Shown here: positions 36,194 to 44,868 of the stretch, piece by piece
How the letters are laid out: each line of letters begins with the position of its first letter
Position numbering within the stretch: the first letter of the stretch is position 1
Source: Bacteroidota bacterium
GTDB taxonomy: Bacteria; Bacteroidota; Bacteroidia; AKYH767-A; 2013-40CM-41-45
Length of the DNA stretch: 64,000 bases
Direction of reading: 5' to 3'
Assembly (NCBI GenBank): GCA_016713765.1
Contig: JADJON010000003.1
Span: 372,001-436,000, forward strand
The notes under the pieces: model-generated
Databases searched by the model: none
Seen by the model: only the letters and a program-made list of their open reading frames with translations
What the model was told of the DNA's origin: nothing
Position numbers and translations under genes: made by a program

Positions 36194-36649
36194 TCAGGCT
36201 GTCAGAACTGCATCCAACTCACGGTCGAGCTCGAGGAGGGTCGAACGCATTTTATGCAGAGAGTCGCGGATCGCCATCTTATCGACATAGTCGCCGGAGA
36301 AGAGGCTGCCGGCAAACGGCATAGCAGAAGCCTGATCGACGGGTTGATCGAGTAAGGCCGGGGCTTCCTGATCGGGCTCATTCGAACGCTCACGGTGCCG
36401 CTGTTCTTTCAACTCTGTTTTTGCCCCTTTGAGGGTGTAGCCCTTCTCCTTTACGAGATGATAGATCTTCCGGAAGTTATCGATGTCCGCCTGCGTGTAA
36501 AGGCGATTGCCTTTTTTATTCGTCGCGGGTTTAATGACGTCGAATTCCTTTGACCAAAACCGGATGTGGGAAGTATTGACCTGAAACAGTTGCGCCACCT
36601 CACCGATGGTGTAGTACAGCTTCTCGATTTCTTTCTCTTTGTACGGCAT
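36194..36649 (-). CDS. MerR-family transcriptional regulator
   Basis: 151 residues. The winged helix-turn-helix is at about 12-80: YYTIGEVAQLFQVNTSHIRF, then FDVIKPATNKKGNRLYTQAD and the second helix region. No metal-binding cysteines are present. The C-terminal half is charged and probably coiled-coil (IRDSLHKMRSTLLELDRELD). It lies between an M23 peptidase and an S46 peptidase; targets are unknown, but the dyad in the S46 promoter spacer is a candidate (inference). Confidence 0.88.
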   Translation of the reverse strand: MPYKEKEIEKLYYTIGEVAQLFQVNTSHIRFWSKEFDVIKPATNKKGNRLYTQADIDNFRKIYHLVKEKGYTLKGAKTELKEQRHRERSNEPDQEAPALLDQPVDQASAMPFAGSLFSGDYVDKMAIRDSLHKMRSTLLELDRELDAVLTA

Positions 36650-36669
36650 TGTTCAGGGTTCTTTTTTTA

Positions 36670-36700
36670 CGAATATAAGACGGTGCGGGGAATTTACAAG
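36670..36700 (-). promoter_or_regulatory. Promoter of the MerR-family gene
   Basis: CTTG (36697-36700), 19 bases, then TATATTCG (36670-36677), seven of eight matches, 21 bases before the ATG. Confidence 0.45.
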
Positions 36701-36735
36701 GTTCCGGGGAATCGGTTATGAACCGGGGGAAGGTG

Positions 36736-36757
36736 AAAAACCCTGGCCATTAGGCCA
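36736..36757 (-). terminator. Weak terminator of the M23 peptidase gene
   Basis: TGGCC-TAAT-GGCCA (36744-36757) follows the stop codon directly and is followed on the minus strand by GGG and five T. The stem is only five pairs. Confidence 0.4.
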
Positions 36758-37729
36758 TTAGTCGAAAGATTGTCCAGCTTTCGAAGAAATTTCCAGCATC
36801 GTCTGATACTCTTCAGGTGTCAAATCGTTGTAGTAATAGTTGACCGGATTGACCGGTTTACCGCCCTTCAGTACCTCATAATGCAAGTGTGGCCCGGTAG
36901 AAGTTCCGGTGTTGCCCACATAGCCGATCAAGTCGCCGCGACTGACCTTTTGCCCGGGCCGAACGAGGATCTTGCTCATGTGACCGTACAAGGTCTGGTA
37001 ACCGAAACCGTGGCTGATGATCACATTGTTCCCGTAGCCGCGTCCGTCGTATTCCACCTTGTTCACCACACCGTTGCCTGTCGCGTGTATCTCGGTCCCA
37101 ACAGGTGAGGTGAAATCCATGCCGGTATGCATCTTCTCGGTTTTGTAGATCGGATGGATCCGCATTCCATAGCCCGAAGCTACGCGGGTGAGATCCTTGT
37201 TCGCTACAGGCTGTATCGCCGGGATGCTGGCGAGCATGTTGTTCTTGTTCTTCACAAGGTCCCAAACCTCGTCGAAGGATTTGGACTGCACATATAATTG
37301 TTTCGACAGTTTGTCGATCCGTTTGGTCACATCCACCAGCAACTCTCCGTTGTAATCGGACCGCAGATTACGGTAGCGTTCCGCTCCTCCAAAGCCAGCC
37401 TCCCGCACCGACTGTGGGATCGGTTCCGCTTCGAAGATCACCCGGTAGATCGTGTTGTCGCGTTCCTGAAGATCGCCCAAGACAGCCTCCACCTGGTCGG
37501 CTCGTTGTTTGAGCAGTTCCAATTGTAAGGTAGATTCTTCCAACTGACGTTTCAGGCGTTTTTCTTTTGGTGAATCAAAGACGTTATAGGCAACCAGCAT
37601 GATGAGCGCCCCAAACACCACGGCCGTGGCCAGCCAGCCGAAGACGCGGAGGAGTCGCTTCTTCCAACTGACGATGACCCGCTCGTACTTGAGCGTGGAG
37701 GTGTTGAAATGGTATTTGATCTTGGCCAT
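36758..37729 (-). CDS. Membrane-anchored M23-family peptidase (LytM domain)
   Basis: 323 residues. One membrane span near 30-48 (LATAVVFGALIMLVAYNVF) is followed by a coiled-coil segment (EKRLKRQLEESTLQLELLKQ) and the C-terminal LytM domain. The zinc ligands are seen as HTGMDF and HLHYEV, so the enzyme is probably active on peptidoglycan cross-links. Similar genes act in cell division or morphology. It is divergent from alaS, the common arrangement in the phylum. Confidence 0.92.
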   Translation of the reverse strand: MAKIKYHFNTSTLKYERVIVSWKKRLLRVFGWLATAVVFGALIMLVAYNVFDSPKEKRLKRQLEESTLQLELLKQRADQVEAVLGDLQERDNTIYRVIFEAEPIPQSVREAGFGGAERYRNLRSDYNGELLVDVTKRIDKLSKQLYVQSKSFDEVWDLVKNKNNMLASIPAIQPVANKDLTRVASGYGMRIHPIYKTEKMHTGMDFTSPVGTEIHATGNGVVNKVEYDGRGYGNNVIISHGFGYQTLYGHMSKILVRPGQKVSRGDLIGYVGNTGTSTGPHLHYEVLKGGKPVNPVNYYYNDLTPEEYQTMLEISSKAGQSFD

Positions 37730-37754
37730 CGGCTCGAATCCCTGAAAAGCTGCT

Positions 37755-37762
37755 TATCTTCG
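37755..37762 (+). promoter_or_regulatory. Possible alaS -7 box
   Basis: TATCTTCG, seven of eight positions, 51 bases before the alaS ATG. No TTTG at -33. Confidence 0.3.
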
Positions 37763-37772
37763 CCTTCCGTTG

Positions 37773-37803
37773 CAAAGATACGCCCTGAGCGGCTCTCTCC
37801 CAA
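37773..37803 (-). promoter_or_regulatory. Promoter of the M23 peptidase gene
   Basis: TTGG (37800-37803), 19 bases, then TATCTTTG (37773-37780), a full -7 match, on the minus strand. The start region overlaps that of alaS, so the two polymerases would face each other. Confidence 0.52.
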
Positions 37804-37813
37804 CCCAAGCTAC

Positions 37814-40423
37814 ATGCTGACTTCCAACGAAATACGCAAGGCATTCCTGGAGTTTTTCCGGGAACGGGGACATCAGATCGTCCCCTCCGCTCCTATGGTG
37901 GTCAAGAATGACCCTACCCTGATGTTCACCAATGCGGGCATGAACCAGTTCAAGGATATCTTCCTGGGGAATGCTCCCGCCAAATACAAGCGCATCGCCA
38001 ATACTCAAAAATGTCTGCGCGTCTCCGGGAAACACAACGATCTCGAAGAGGTTGGCATCGACACGTATCACCACACCATGTTCGAGATGCTCGGGAACTG
38101 GTCGTTCGGTGATTATTTCAAGAAGGAAGCGATCGCCTGGTCCTGGGAGTTGTTGACCGGCATCTATAAACTTCCGGTGGATCGCCTGTATGTTACCGTC
38201 TTCGAAGGTGACGCGAAAGACAAACTCGCGTTCGACCAGGAGAGCTATGATCACTGGAAAGCGGTGATTGCTGAAGACCGTATCCTCCGGGGCAACAAGA
38301 AGGATAATTTCTGGGAAATGGGCGATACCGGCCCATGCGGACCCTGTTCGGAGATCCACATCGACCTGCGATCCGACGAAGAGCGAAAGAAAGTTCCAGG
38401 CAAGGACGTAGTAAATACCAGCCACCCGCAGGTGATCGAGATCTGGAACAACGTGTTCATGGAATTCAACCGCAAAGCGGATGGAAGTCTGGAACCCCTC
38501 CCGGCACGCCACGTCGATACCGGTATGGGATTCGAACGCCTTTGCATGGCGCTGCAGGGTAAGACGTCGAACTACGATACGGATGTCTTCCAGCCCACGA
38601 TCCAGTTCATCGCCGCACGCTGTGGGATCCACTATGGCGCTGCCGAGAAGACTGATATCGCCATGCGGGTGATGTCCGACCACATCCGTGCGATTTCCTT
38701 CGCCATTGCAGACGGACAATTGCCCTCCAATAACAAAGCAGGGTATGTCATCCGACGCATTCTGCGACGCGCGGTCCGATACGGCTTCACTTTCCTGAAT
38801 TTCAAAGAACCCTTTCTTAACAAACTGGTTCCGATCCTGGGTGAGCAGTTCAAGGATGTATTCCCGGAATTGAAGGCCCAACAAGACTTTGTTCAGCGCG
38901 TCATCCAGGAAGAAGAGACCGCGTTCCTGCGCACACTGGACACCGGTATCCGCAAGTTCGAGGAATACAAAGGCAAGTCCGTGAGCGGCACGTTCGCCTT
39001 CGAACTGTACGACACCTTCGGATTCCCGATCGACCTGACGCAGCTGATGGCGCGGGAAAAGGGAATGGACGTTGACATGACCGAATTCCAGCGTTGCCTG
39101 GATGAACAGAAAGAGCGTTCACGTGCGGCTGCAGCGGTGGATACCGACGACTGGGTAGTTGTACGGCAGGAAGAAGAGTCGGTGGAATTCGTGGGCTATG
39201 ACGCGAATCAATGCTCCTGCGAGATTCTCCGGTACCGGAAAGTCAAGGCAAAAAACAAGGAACAATATCAACTGGTCCTGAACCGGACTCCGTTCTATGC
39301 GGAAAGTGGCGGCCAGGTGGGTGACACCGGTACGCTGACCGCTGAGGGCGATACCATTCGTATTCTGGATACGCAGAAGGAAAACAACCTGATCGTTCAC
39401 TTCTGCGACCGCTTGCCCAAGGACCCGGCATCGACGTTCACCGCAACGATCGATGACAGCCGCCGGAAGCTGATCACGAACAATCACAGTGCAACACACC
39501 TGTTGCATGCCGCGCTGAAAGAAGTGCTGGGCACCCACGTCAACCAAAAAGGATCGCTGGTCAACGAAGCCGTTACACGCTTCGACTTTTCGCACTTCGC
39601 CAAAGTGACCGATGAAGAATTACAACGCATCGAACACCGGGTCAATGAAAAGATCCGGGAGAACATCGCCCTCGATGAGCGGCGCAACGTTCCGGTACAG
39701 GAGGCGATGAACATGGGCGCGATGGCCTTGTTCGGCGAAAAGTATGGTGAATTCGTCCGTGTGATCACATTTGACCCCGCATTCTCCCGCGAGTTGTGCG
39801 GCGGTACACACGTCAGTGCAACGGGTCAAATCGGACTTTTTAAAATCATTTCGGAAGGAGCTGTCGCAGCCGGCGTTCGTCGGGTCGAAGCCATTACGGC
39901 TGGTGCGGCGGAACAATACATGGAAGAGCAACTCCGGCAACTGCACGCTGTACGGGAGGCGCTGAAACATCCGAAGGATGCCGTCGAAAAAGTGAACCAA
40001 TTACTGGAGGAAAACGCGCGTTTGCAGGAACAGGTTAAGGCGCTCATCGGAGAGAAAGCCCAGCAAGTGAAAAAATCCATCAGCGAACGTGCCCGGACCG
40101 TGAATGGACTCCGCGTTATTGCAGAACGCATCGACCTGCCCAGCGCAGATGCGATCAAGGACATCTCGTTCGAGTTGCGCAATCAGTTCGACGACCTTGT
40201 GTTCCTTGCCGGAGCCGAGATCGACGGTAAGGCGCATCTGTCGCTGATTCTATCGGACAAGGTGGTCAGTGAAAAGAAACTGAATGCTTCCGCCTTGATC
40301 CGTGAACTTGCCAAGGAGATTCAAGGTGGTGGCGGTGGCCAGGCCTTCTACGCTACAGCCGGCGGCAAGCAACCGGAAGGAATCGTGAAAGCGTTGGAGA
40401 AACTGACCGGACTGATCTCCTGA
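37814..40423 (+). CDS. alaS: Alanyl-tRNA synthetase
   Basis: Charges tRNA-Ala. About 869 residues from the ATG at 37814 ([20 protein letters not shown]). The class II catalytic core shows [14 protein letters not shown] and the motif-2/3 regions ([20 protein letters not shown]-like segment [20 protein letters not shown]). The editing domain has [13 protein letters not shown] and the second zinc pair in [16 protein letters not shown]. The C-terminal oligomerisation/DHHA1 domain [14 protein letters not shown] ends the protein. Full length. Confidence 0.97.
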   Translation: [869 protein letters not shown]

Positions 40424-40439
40424 CCAGCTTCCGAATCCA

Positions 40440-41348
40440 TTAATAGTACTCGTATTCGTACCGGCTGCCGTAGTGCTTGTCACGGCCGCCACGGGATGTG
40501 TCGATCTCGTAGTTCTGCTCCGTCAATAGCCTGCCGTCGTTGTCGTACTCGTAAACGTTCTTACGCAGGAGCAGTCCCGATCCATCAAACAACTCCTGGG
40601 TCAGGAGCCTGTGCTGCTCATCATAAGTGAAGCGGGTGATCTTGCTGTAGAAATCCTGGTGCTTGCGTTCGAGGATGTTCCCGTGCTCATCGTAGACCGA
40701 GCTGACGGATGAAATCAGTTTCCCCTGCACATTTCGTTGCACGGAACTTACCTCTTTTCCATCCTTGTTGTAAACCGATACGGTCGTGGATACGGGCTTA
40801 CCTGCCTCGTCAAATTCCTCCTCTTCCAACTTTGTGCCCTCTCCTTCCGGACTGAAACGCATCCGGCTGACCACGACCCCACCTCCACGCTTGCGCTCCC
40901 GCATCGTCAGGCTGTCATTGGCATCGTAAGAAAACGATTCTTCATAGTCGAAATCGCCTTCTTCATCGTACCGCTTTAACGATACCAGCAGGTCCTTGTC
41001 GCCATAAGTATACACCAATCGTTCGCCAGTATCGTCGCCATAATAACGCACCTCCTCCAACAGCAATCCCTTCTCATCACGCTGAAGCACGCGCCGCTCT
41101 GTCACATCGTCAACCGCATAGAACAAAACATGCTCCTCGAGCTTTCCATGAGGACCGAAGCGGTAGGTGTTCCGTTCTTCCAGTTCACCGGACGAGTCGA
41201 ACTTGGACTCTTCCACGATGTTCCCCTTGGCGTCCATCTCGGTTACGCTTTCGAGGAATTCTTCGTCGGCTTTCGCCATCAGTTCGGAAAAACTGAAATT
41301 GCGATAGAGCTGATTAAAACGGCGGACGGTCTTGATCGATTGGGCCAT
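40440..41348 (-). CDS. YD-repeat-like cytoplasmic protein of unknown function
   Basis: 302 residues, no signal peptide or membrane span. From about residue 35 to the end it is built of repeated units of roughly 20 residues with the pattern aromatic-Asp-x-x-Gly-x-hydrophobic: MDAKGNIVEESKFDSSGEL, YNKDGKEVSSVQRNVQGKL, YDEHGNILERKHQDF, YDNDGRLLTEQNYEI. These resemble RHS/YD units or bacterial MORN-like repeats but without the toxin C-terminus. It begins 12 bases after the response regulator stop, so the two are co-transcribed. Confidence 0.65.
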   Translation of the reverse strand: MAQSIKTVRRFNQLYRNFSFSELMAKADEEFLESVTEMDAKGNIVEESKFDSSGELEERNTYRFGPHGKLEEHVLFYAVDDVTERRVLQRDEKGLLLEEVRYYGDDTGERLVYTYGDKDLLVSLKRYDEEGDFDYEESFSYDANDSLTMRERKRGGGVVVSRMRFSPEGEGTKLEEEEFDEAGKPVSTTVSVYNKDGKEVSSVQRNVQGKLISSVSSVYDEHGNILERKHQDFYSKITRFTYDEQHRLLTQELFDGSGLLLRKNVYEYDNDGRLLTEQNYEIDTSRGGRDKHYGSRYEYEYY

Positions 41349-41360
41349 AGCGTAGTAGCA

Positions 41361-42518
41361 TCAACGGGAAGCGAACTGTTTCACATCCTTATCGGTTATC
41401 TTTTTATCACAAAGGATCACAAGGCGCTCAACGATATTGCGCAGCTCTCGAATATTACCGGTCCAGTCGAGTTTTTGAAGTTCCTTGAGGGCCTCCGGGG
41501 AAAACGATTTACGGGCCATTCCGTAATCGTCGCAGATCTCATTCATGAAATGCTCTGCCAGCATCGGTATATCATCCCGGCGTTCGTTTAGGGAAGGCAC
41601 ATGGATCAGGATGACGCTCAGACGATGGTAAAGGTCTTCCCGGAAATTGCCTTTGGCGATCTCCGATTTCAGGTCCTTGTTGGTTGCCGCGACGACGCGC
41701 GGACTTACGCTGATCTCCTTCTCTCCGCCTACCCGCGTGATCTTGTTTTCCTGCAAGGCACGCAGGACTTTGGCCTGGGCTGAAAGGCTCATATCGCCGA
41801 TCTCGTCGAGAAACAAGGTGCCGCCGGAGGCCTGTTCGAACTTACCGATCCGCTGCTTGATGGCGGATGTGAAAGCTCCCTTCTCATGGCCGAACAATTC
41901 ACTTTCGATCAACTCGGACGGGATGGCTGCACAATTGACTTCCACCAACGGACCACCTGCACGGTTACTTTTCTCATGGATCCAGCGCGCAACGAGTTCC
42001 TTACCGGTACCATTACTGCCGGTAATGAGGACACGGGCCTCGGTTGGTCCCACCCGGTCGATCATTTCCCTTATCTGCGCTATAGACGGAGAATTCCCCA
42101 CCATCTCGCGGGTCTTGAACACTTTTCGTTTGAGCGTCTTGGTTTCCTGGACCAGGCTATTTCGGTCCAACGCATTTCGAACCGTGACGAGGAGCCTGTT
42201 GAGATCCGGTGGTTTCGCAATGTAATCGTAAGCGCCTTTCCGGATTGCATCGACGGCCGTTTCGATGGTCCCGTGGCCCGAGATCATCACTACCGGAAGG
42301 TCGGGGTTGTATTCCAACAGACGGGCAAGCACTTCAAGCCCGTCCATCTTTGGCATTTTAATGTCGCACAAGACCAGATCGTATCCGCCTTCTTCGGCTT
42401 TCTTGATTCCCTCAGCGCCATCACCGGCCTCGTCCACTTCGAATTTCTCGTATTGCAGAATTTCCCGGAGCGTGTTCCGGATCGGCTTTTCGTCGTCGAT
42501 GATCAGGATCTTCGGCAT
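41361..42518 (-). CDS. Response regulator with a sigma-54 activator AAA+ domain, no DNA-binding domain
   Basis: 385 residues. The receiver domain (1-120) has phospho-acceptor Asp52 in VLCDIKMPK. The AAA+ domain (about 135-365) has Walker A GSNGTGKE (167-174), Walker B TLFLDEIGD (234-242) and the sigma-54 contact loop as GAFTSA (214-219), where GAFTGA is usual. The protein ends soon after the AAA+ lid (NIRELRNIVERLVILCDKKI), so the C-terminal Fis-type helix-turn-helix of NtrC is missing. No histidine kinase lies next to it. Three to four sigma-54-like promoters occur elsewhere in this window. Confidence 0.92.
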   Translation of the reverse strand: MPKILIIDDEKPIRNTLREILQYEKFEVDEAGDGAEGIKKAEEGGYDLVLCDIKMPKMDGLEVLARLLEYNPDLPVVMISGHGTIETAVDAIRKGAYDYIAKPPDLNRLLVTVRNALDRNSLVQETKTLKRKVFKTREMVGNSPSIAQIREMIDRVGPTEARVLITGSNGTGKELVARWIHEKSNRAGGPLVEVNCAAIPSELIESELFGHEKGAFTSAIKQRIGKFEQASGGTLFLDEIGDMSLSAQAKVLRALQENKITRVGGEKEISVSPRVVAATNKDLKSEIAKGNFREDLYHRLSVILIHVPSLNERRDDIPMLAEHFMNEICDDYGMARKSFSPEALKELQKLDWTGNIRELRNIVERLVILCDKKITDKDVKQFASR

Positions 42519-42540
42519 AAGTTTGTTTGATTTCCGTGCC

Positions 42541-42548
42541 CGAAGATA
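42541..42548 (-). promoter_or_regulatory. Possible -7 box before the response regulator
   Basis: TATCTTCG on the minus strand, seven of eight matches, 22 bases before the ATG, in the 50-base gap after ppx. Confidence 0.33.
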
Positions 42549-42568
42549 CGAAGGAACACGAAGGGAGA

Positions 42569-43495
42569 CTATTTCCGGACAAGCGAAGCCAGCATACCTT
42601 CCTTCAGGGCGTACCGGGAAACCATCATTGATCCGACGCCTGATAATTCAAGGACCGAGGCCGTGCAAATACTTGCCATCACGATCAGGTCGCGGCGCAT
42701 GCGGATGAGGCCGGGCATCTGCTCCCTTTCCCTGGCAGAGGATTTGAGCAAGTCACGGTGAAGCGACCGGTATTCATCCAAACGGAACGTATGACTTTTC
42801 CGGCCCTTCAAATAATCGCTACCGCGATGTCGAAGGCCCAGCATCGCCGCATACGTATCGAACGACCCGGAAGAGCCGATCAACACTTCGGGTGGATGCT
42901 TCTTCATGGCGGCAGCCAGGGGATCCAGTGACTCCCGAAAGTAGCTCTTCAGGGCGGCCAATTCGGACCGACGGATCGGGTCGGAAGGATTGAAATGTGC
43001 CAACATCCGGGCTGCACCGATATTAAAACTTGACTTCCAAAAAACGCGACGCTGATCGGCCAGTATGAATTCCGTCGAGCCCCCGCCAATATCCATTATA
43101 AGGGCAACACGATCTCCCCAATCCACGCAGGCCCGTACACCTTGGGCAATGTAATCCGCTTCTTCCTCACCGCTGATGATACGGATGCGGATCCGAGTAT
43201 GCTTCCACGCTGCCTGCACGAAATCCTTCCCGTTTCCGGCACTGCGGATCGCCGAAGTGGCGAAAGCAATGACCTTATCAACCGCCAGCGTATCTATCCG
43301 CTTTCGAAAATCCTGCAACGTCTTCAAGCCACGCGCAAAGGGTTGGGGAGCAATCTCATTTCGATGGATTGCTCCTTCTCCCAAACGGACTACACGGCGT
43401 GTCTTGAAAATACGGCTCCAGGAACCATCGGGCTGCAAATCGACCACCAACAAGTGAAACGTGTTGGTGCCGAGGTCAAGTACCGCAACCCGCAT
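42569..43495 (-). CDS. Ppx/GppA-family phosphatase
   Basis: 308 residues with the actin-like ATPase fold: VAVLDLGTNTFHLLVVD at the N-terminus, IISGEEEADYIAQGV, MDIGGGSTEFIL near 140 and IGSSGSFDTYAAML near 207. Members hydrolyse inorganic polyphosphate or pppGpp; the short one-domain form here resembles Ppx-like enzymes common in the phylum. It follows the ABC exporter genes by five bases. Confidence 0.9.
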   Translation of the reverse strand: MRVAVLDLGTNTFHLLVVDLQPDGSWSRIFKTRRVVRLGEGAIHRNEIAPQPFARGLKTLQDFRKRIDTLAVDKVIAFATSAIRSAGNGKDFVQAAWKHTRIRIRIISGEEEADYIAQGVRACVDWGDRVALIMDIGGGSTEFILADQRRVFWKSSFNIGAARMLAHFNPSDPIRRSELAALKSYFRESLDPLAAAMKKHPPEVLIGSSGSFDTYAAMLGLRHRGSDYLKGRKSHTFRLDEYRSLHRDLLKSSAREREQMPGLIRMRRDLIVMASICTASVLELSGVGSMMVSRYALKEGMLASLVRK

Positions 43496-43500
43496 CGGAA

Positions 43501-44832
43501 TCAGTTATGGTAACGGAGCCACTTCCACATCTCCTTATAGGAGACTTTCTTACCATACATCAGGATACCGGTACGGTAGATCTTGCCGGCCAGCCAGGTG
43601 GTGAATAAAAAACCGCCGATCAACAGTACCATCGACAGGGCCACATGCTCCCAGGGAACGCCAAAGGGAATCCGGACCATCATGACGATCGGTGATGTAA
43701 ATGGAATAATCGAAAACCAAAAAGCGATGTTGCCTTGCGGGTTGTTGAGCACGTTGATGGCCGCGACGTAGGCCAATATCAACGGGATGGTGACGGGAAA
43801 CATGAACTGCTGGGTGTCTGTTTCAGAGTCCACCGCAGCGCCAATGGCCGCAAAGAGCGCACTGTACAACAGGTAACCGCCCAAGAAATAGAAAATAAAC
43901 ATGCCGATCAGCAGTGGAAAATTGATCGACCCCATCATCTCCCGCAACTTCGTCCCGGCTTCGTGCGTTTGCTCCGACATGGCCTCGTTCATTTGCGGAT
44001 TCTGCTGCATGCCCGGCTGAACTTTCATCATCGTTTCGATCTTCTCCTGATCGGACTTTCCGGCCAGCATGACATTGGTGATTCCGGCGTATACGATCAT
44101 GGTCAGCACGACCCACAGGAGGAATTGCGTCAAGCCCACCAGGGCTACTCCTATGATCTTGCCCATCATTAACTGGAAAGGCCGGACCGAAGAGATCACA
44201 ACCTCTACGATGCGGCTCGTCTTTTCTTCCAGGACGCCGCGCATCACCATGGCGCCATAGATGAAAATGAACAAGTAGATCAGCAGACCGCCCGCGAAAC
44301 CAAGTCCGGCCGTCAACGGCGTACTGGTTTCCTTGTTCTCCATATCCCGGGTATTGATCTCTACGTCCGTCTTGATCTTTTCCAGCTTCGCCTGATCAAT
44401 GCCGGCCTCCACATATTTATAATTGTTGATCTCTTTTTCCAGCGTGTACTTGATCTTGCTGATCACATCCATGCCGGGCTGAGATTCGGAATAGAACGTA
44501 ACGGCCTTCTCCAAACTTGAAAGATTCTCCGTCGCCGGAATCATCAGAATACCGAAGTACCCGGAGGCCTTGCTGGCACTGCGAAGGCTATCCACCGGAC
44601 TATCGGAATACACGAACTCGATCCGGTCGTTGCTTTTGAACTTCCCCTTGAAAATGTGGGTGTTGTCGACCACGACAATCGTTTTCTTTTCCGTATCGAC
44701 TTTGTCAAGCAGGAACATGGAGACGAAGAGCCCACCCATCAGGAGCGGACCGAGGATTGTCATGACCAGGAAGGATTTTTTCCGGACACGGGTCAGGTAT
44801 TCCCGTTGGATGACCAGTAGTACTTTGGACAT
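43501..44832 (-). CDS. ABC-2-type exporter permease
   Basis: 443 residues. The N-terminus (VIQREYLTRVRKKSFLVMTI) is a membrane-proximal start, with one span near 20-42, then a long extracytoplasmic domain (about 45-180). A cluster of five or so spans follows (about 185-430), including AMVMRGVLEEKTSRIVEVVI, a typical NatB-like segment. Its substrate is unknown; sodium or peptide export has been shown for relatives. It pairs with the ATP-binding gene just upstream. Confidence 0.88.
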   Translation of the reverse strand: MSKVLLVIQREYLTRVRKKSFLVMTILGPLLMGGLFVSMFLLDKVDTEKKTIVVVDNTHIFKGKFKSNDRIEFVYSDSPVDSLRSASKASGYFGILMIPATENLSSLEKAVTFYSESQPGMDVISKIKYTLEKEINNYKYVEAGIDQAKLEKIKTDVEINTRDMENKETSTPLTAGLGFAGGLLIYLFIFIYGAMVMRGVLEEKTSRIVEVVISSVRPFQLMMGKIIGVALVGLTQFLLWVVLTMIVYAGITNVMLAGKSDQEKIETMMKVQPGMQQNPQMNEAMSEQTHEAGTKLREMMGSINFPLLIGMFIFYFLGGYLLYSALFAAIGAAVDSETDTQQFMFPVTIPLILAYVAAINVLNNPQGNIAFWFSIIPFTSPIVMMVRIPFGVPWEHVALSMVLLIGGFLFTTWLAGKIYRTGILMYGKKVSYKEMWKWLRYHN

Positions 44833-44868
44833 GGCGCTACTTGCTTTCGTTTAAATCGTTGAATCGGT

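Noticed and set aside
37754..38884. 376-codon open frame opposite alaS
   Set aside because: alaS is complete with all motifs; the opposite frame has no domain and no promoter.
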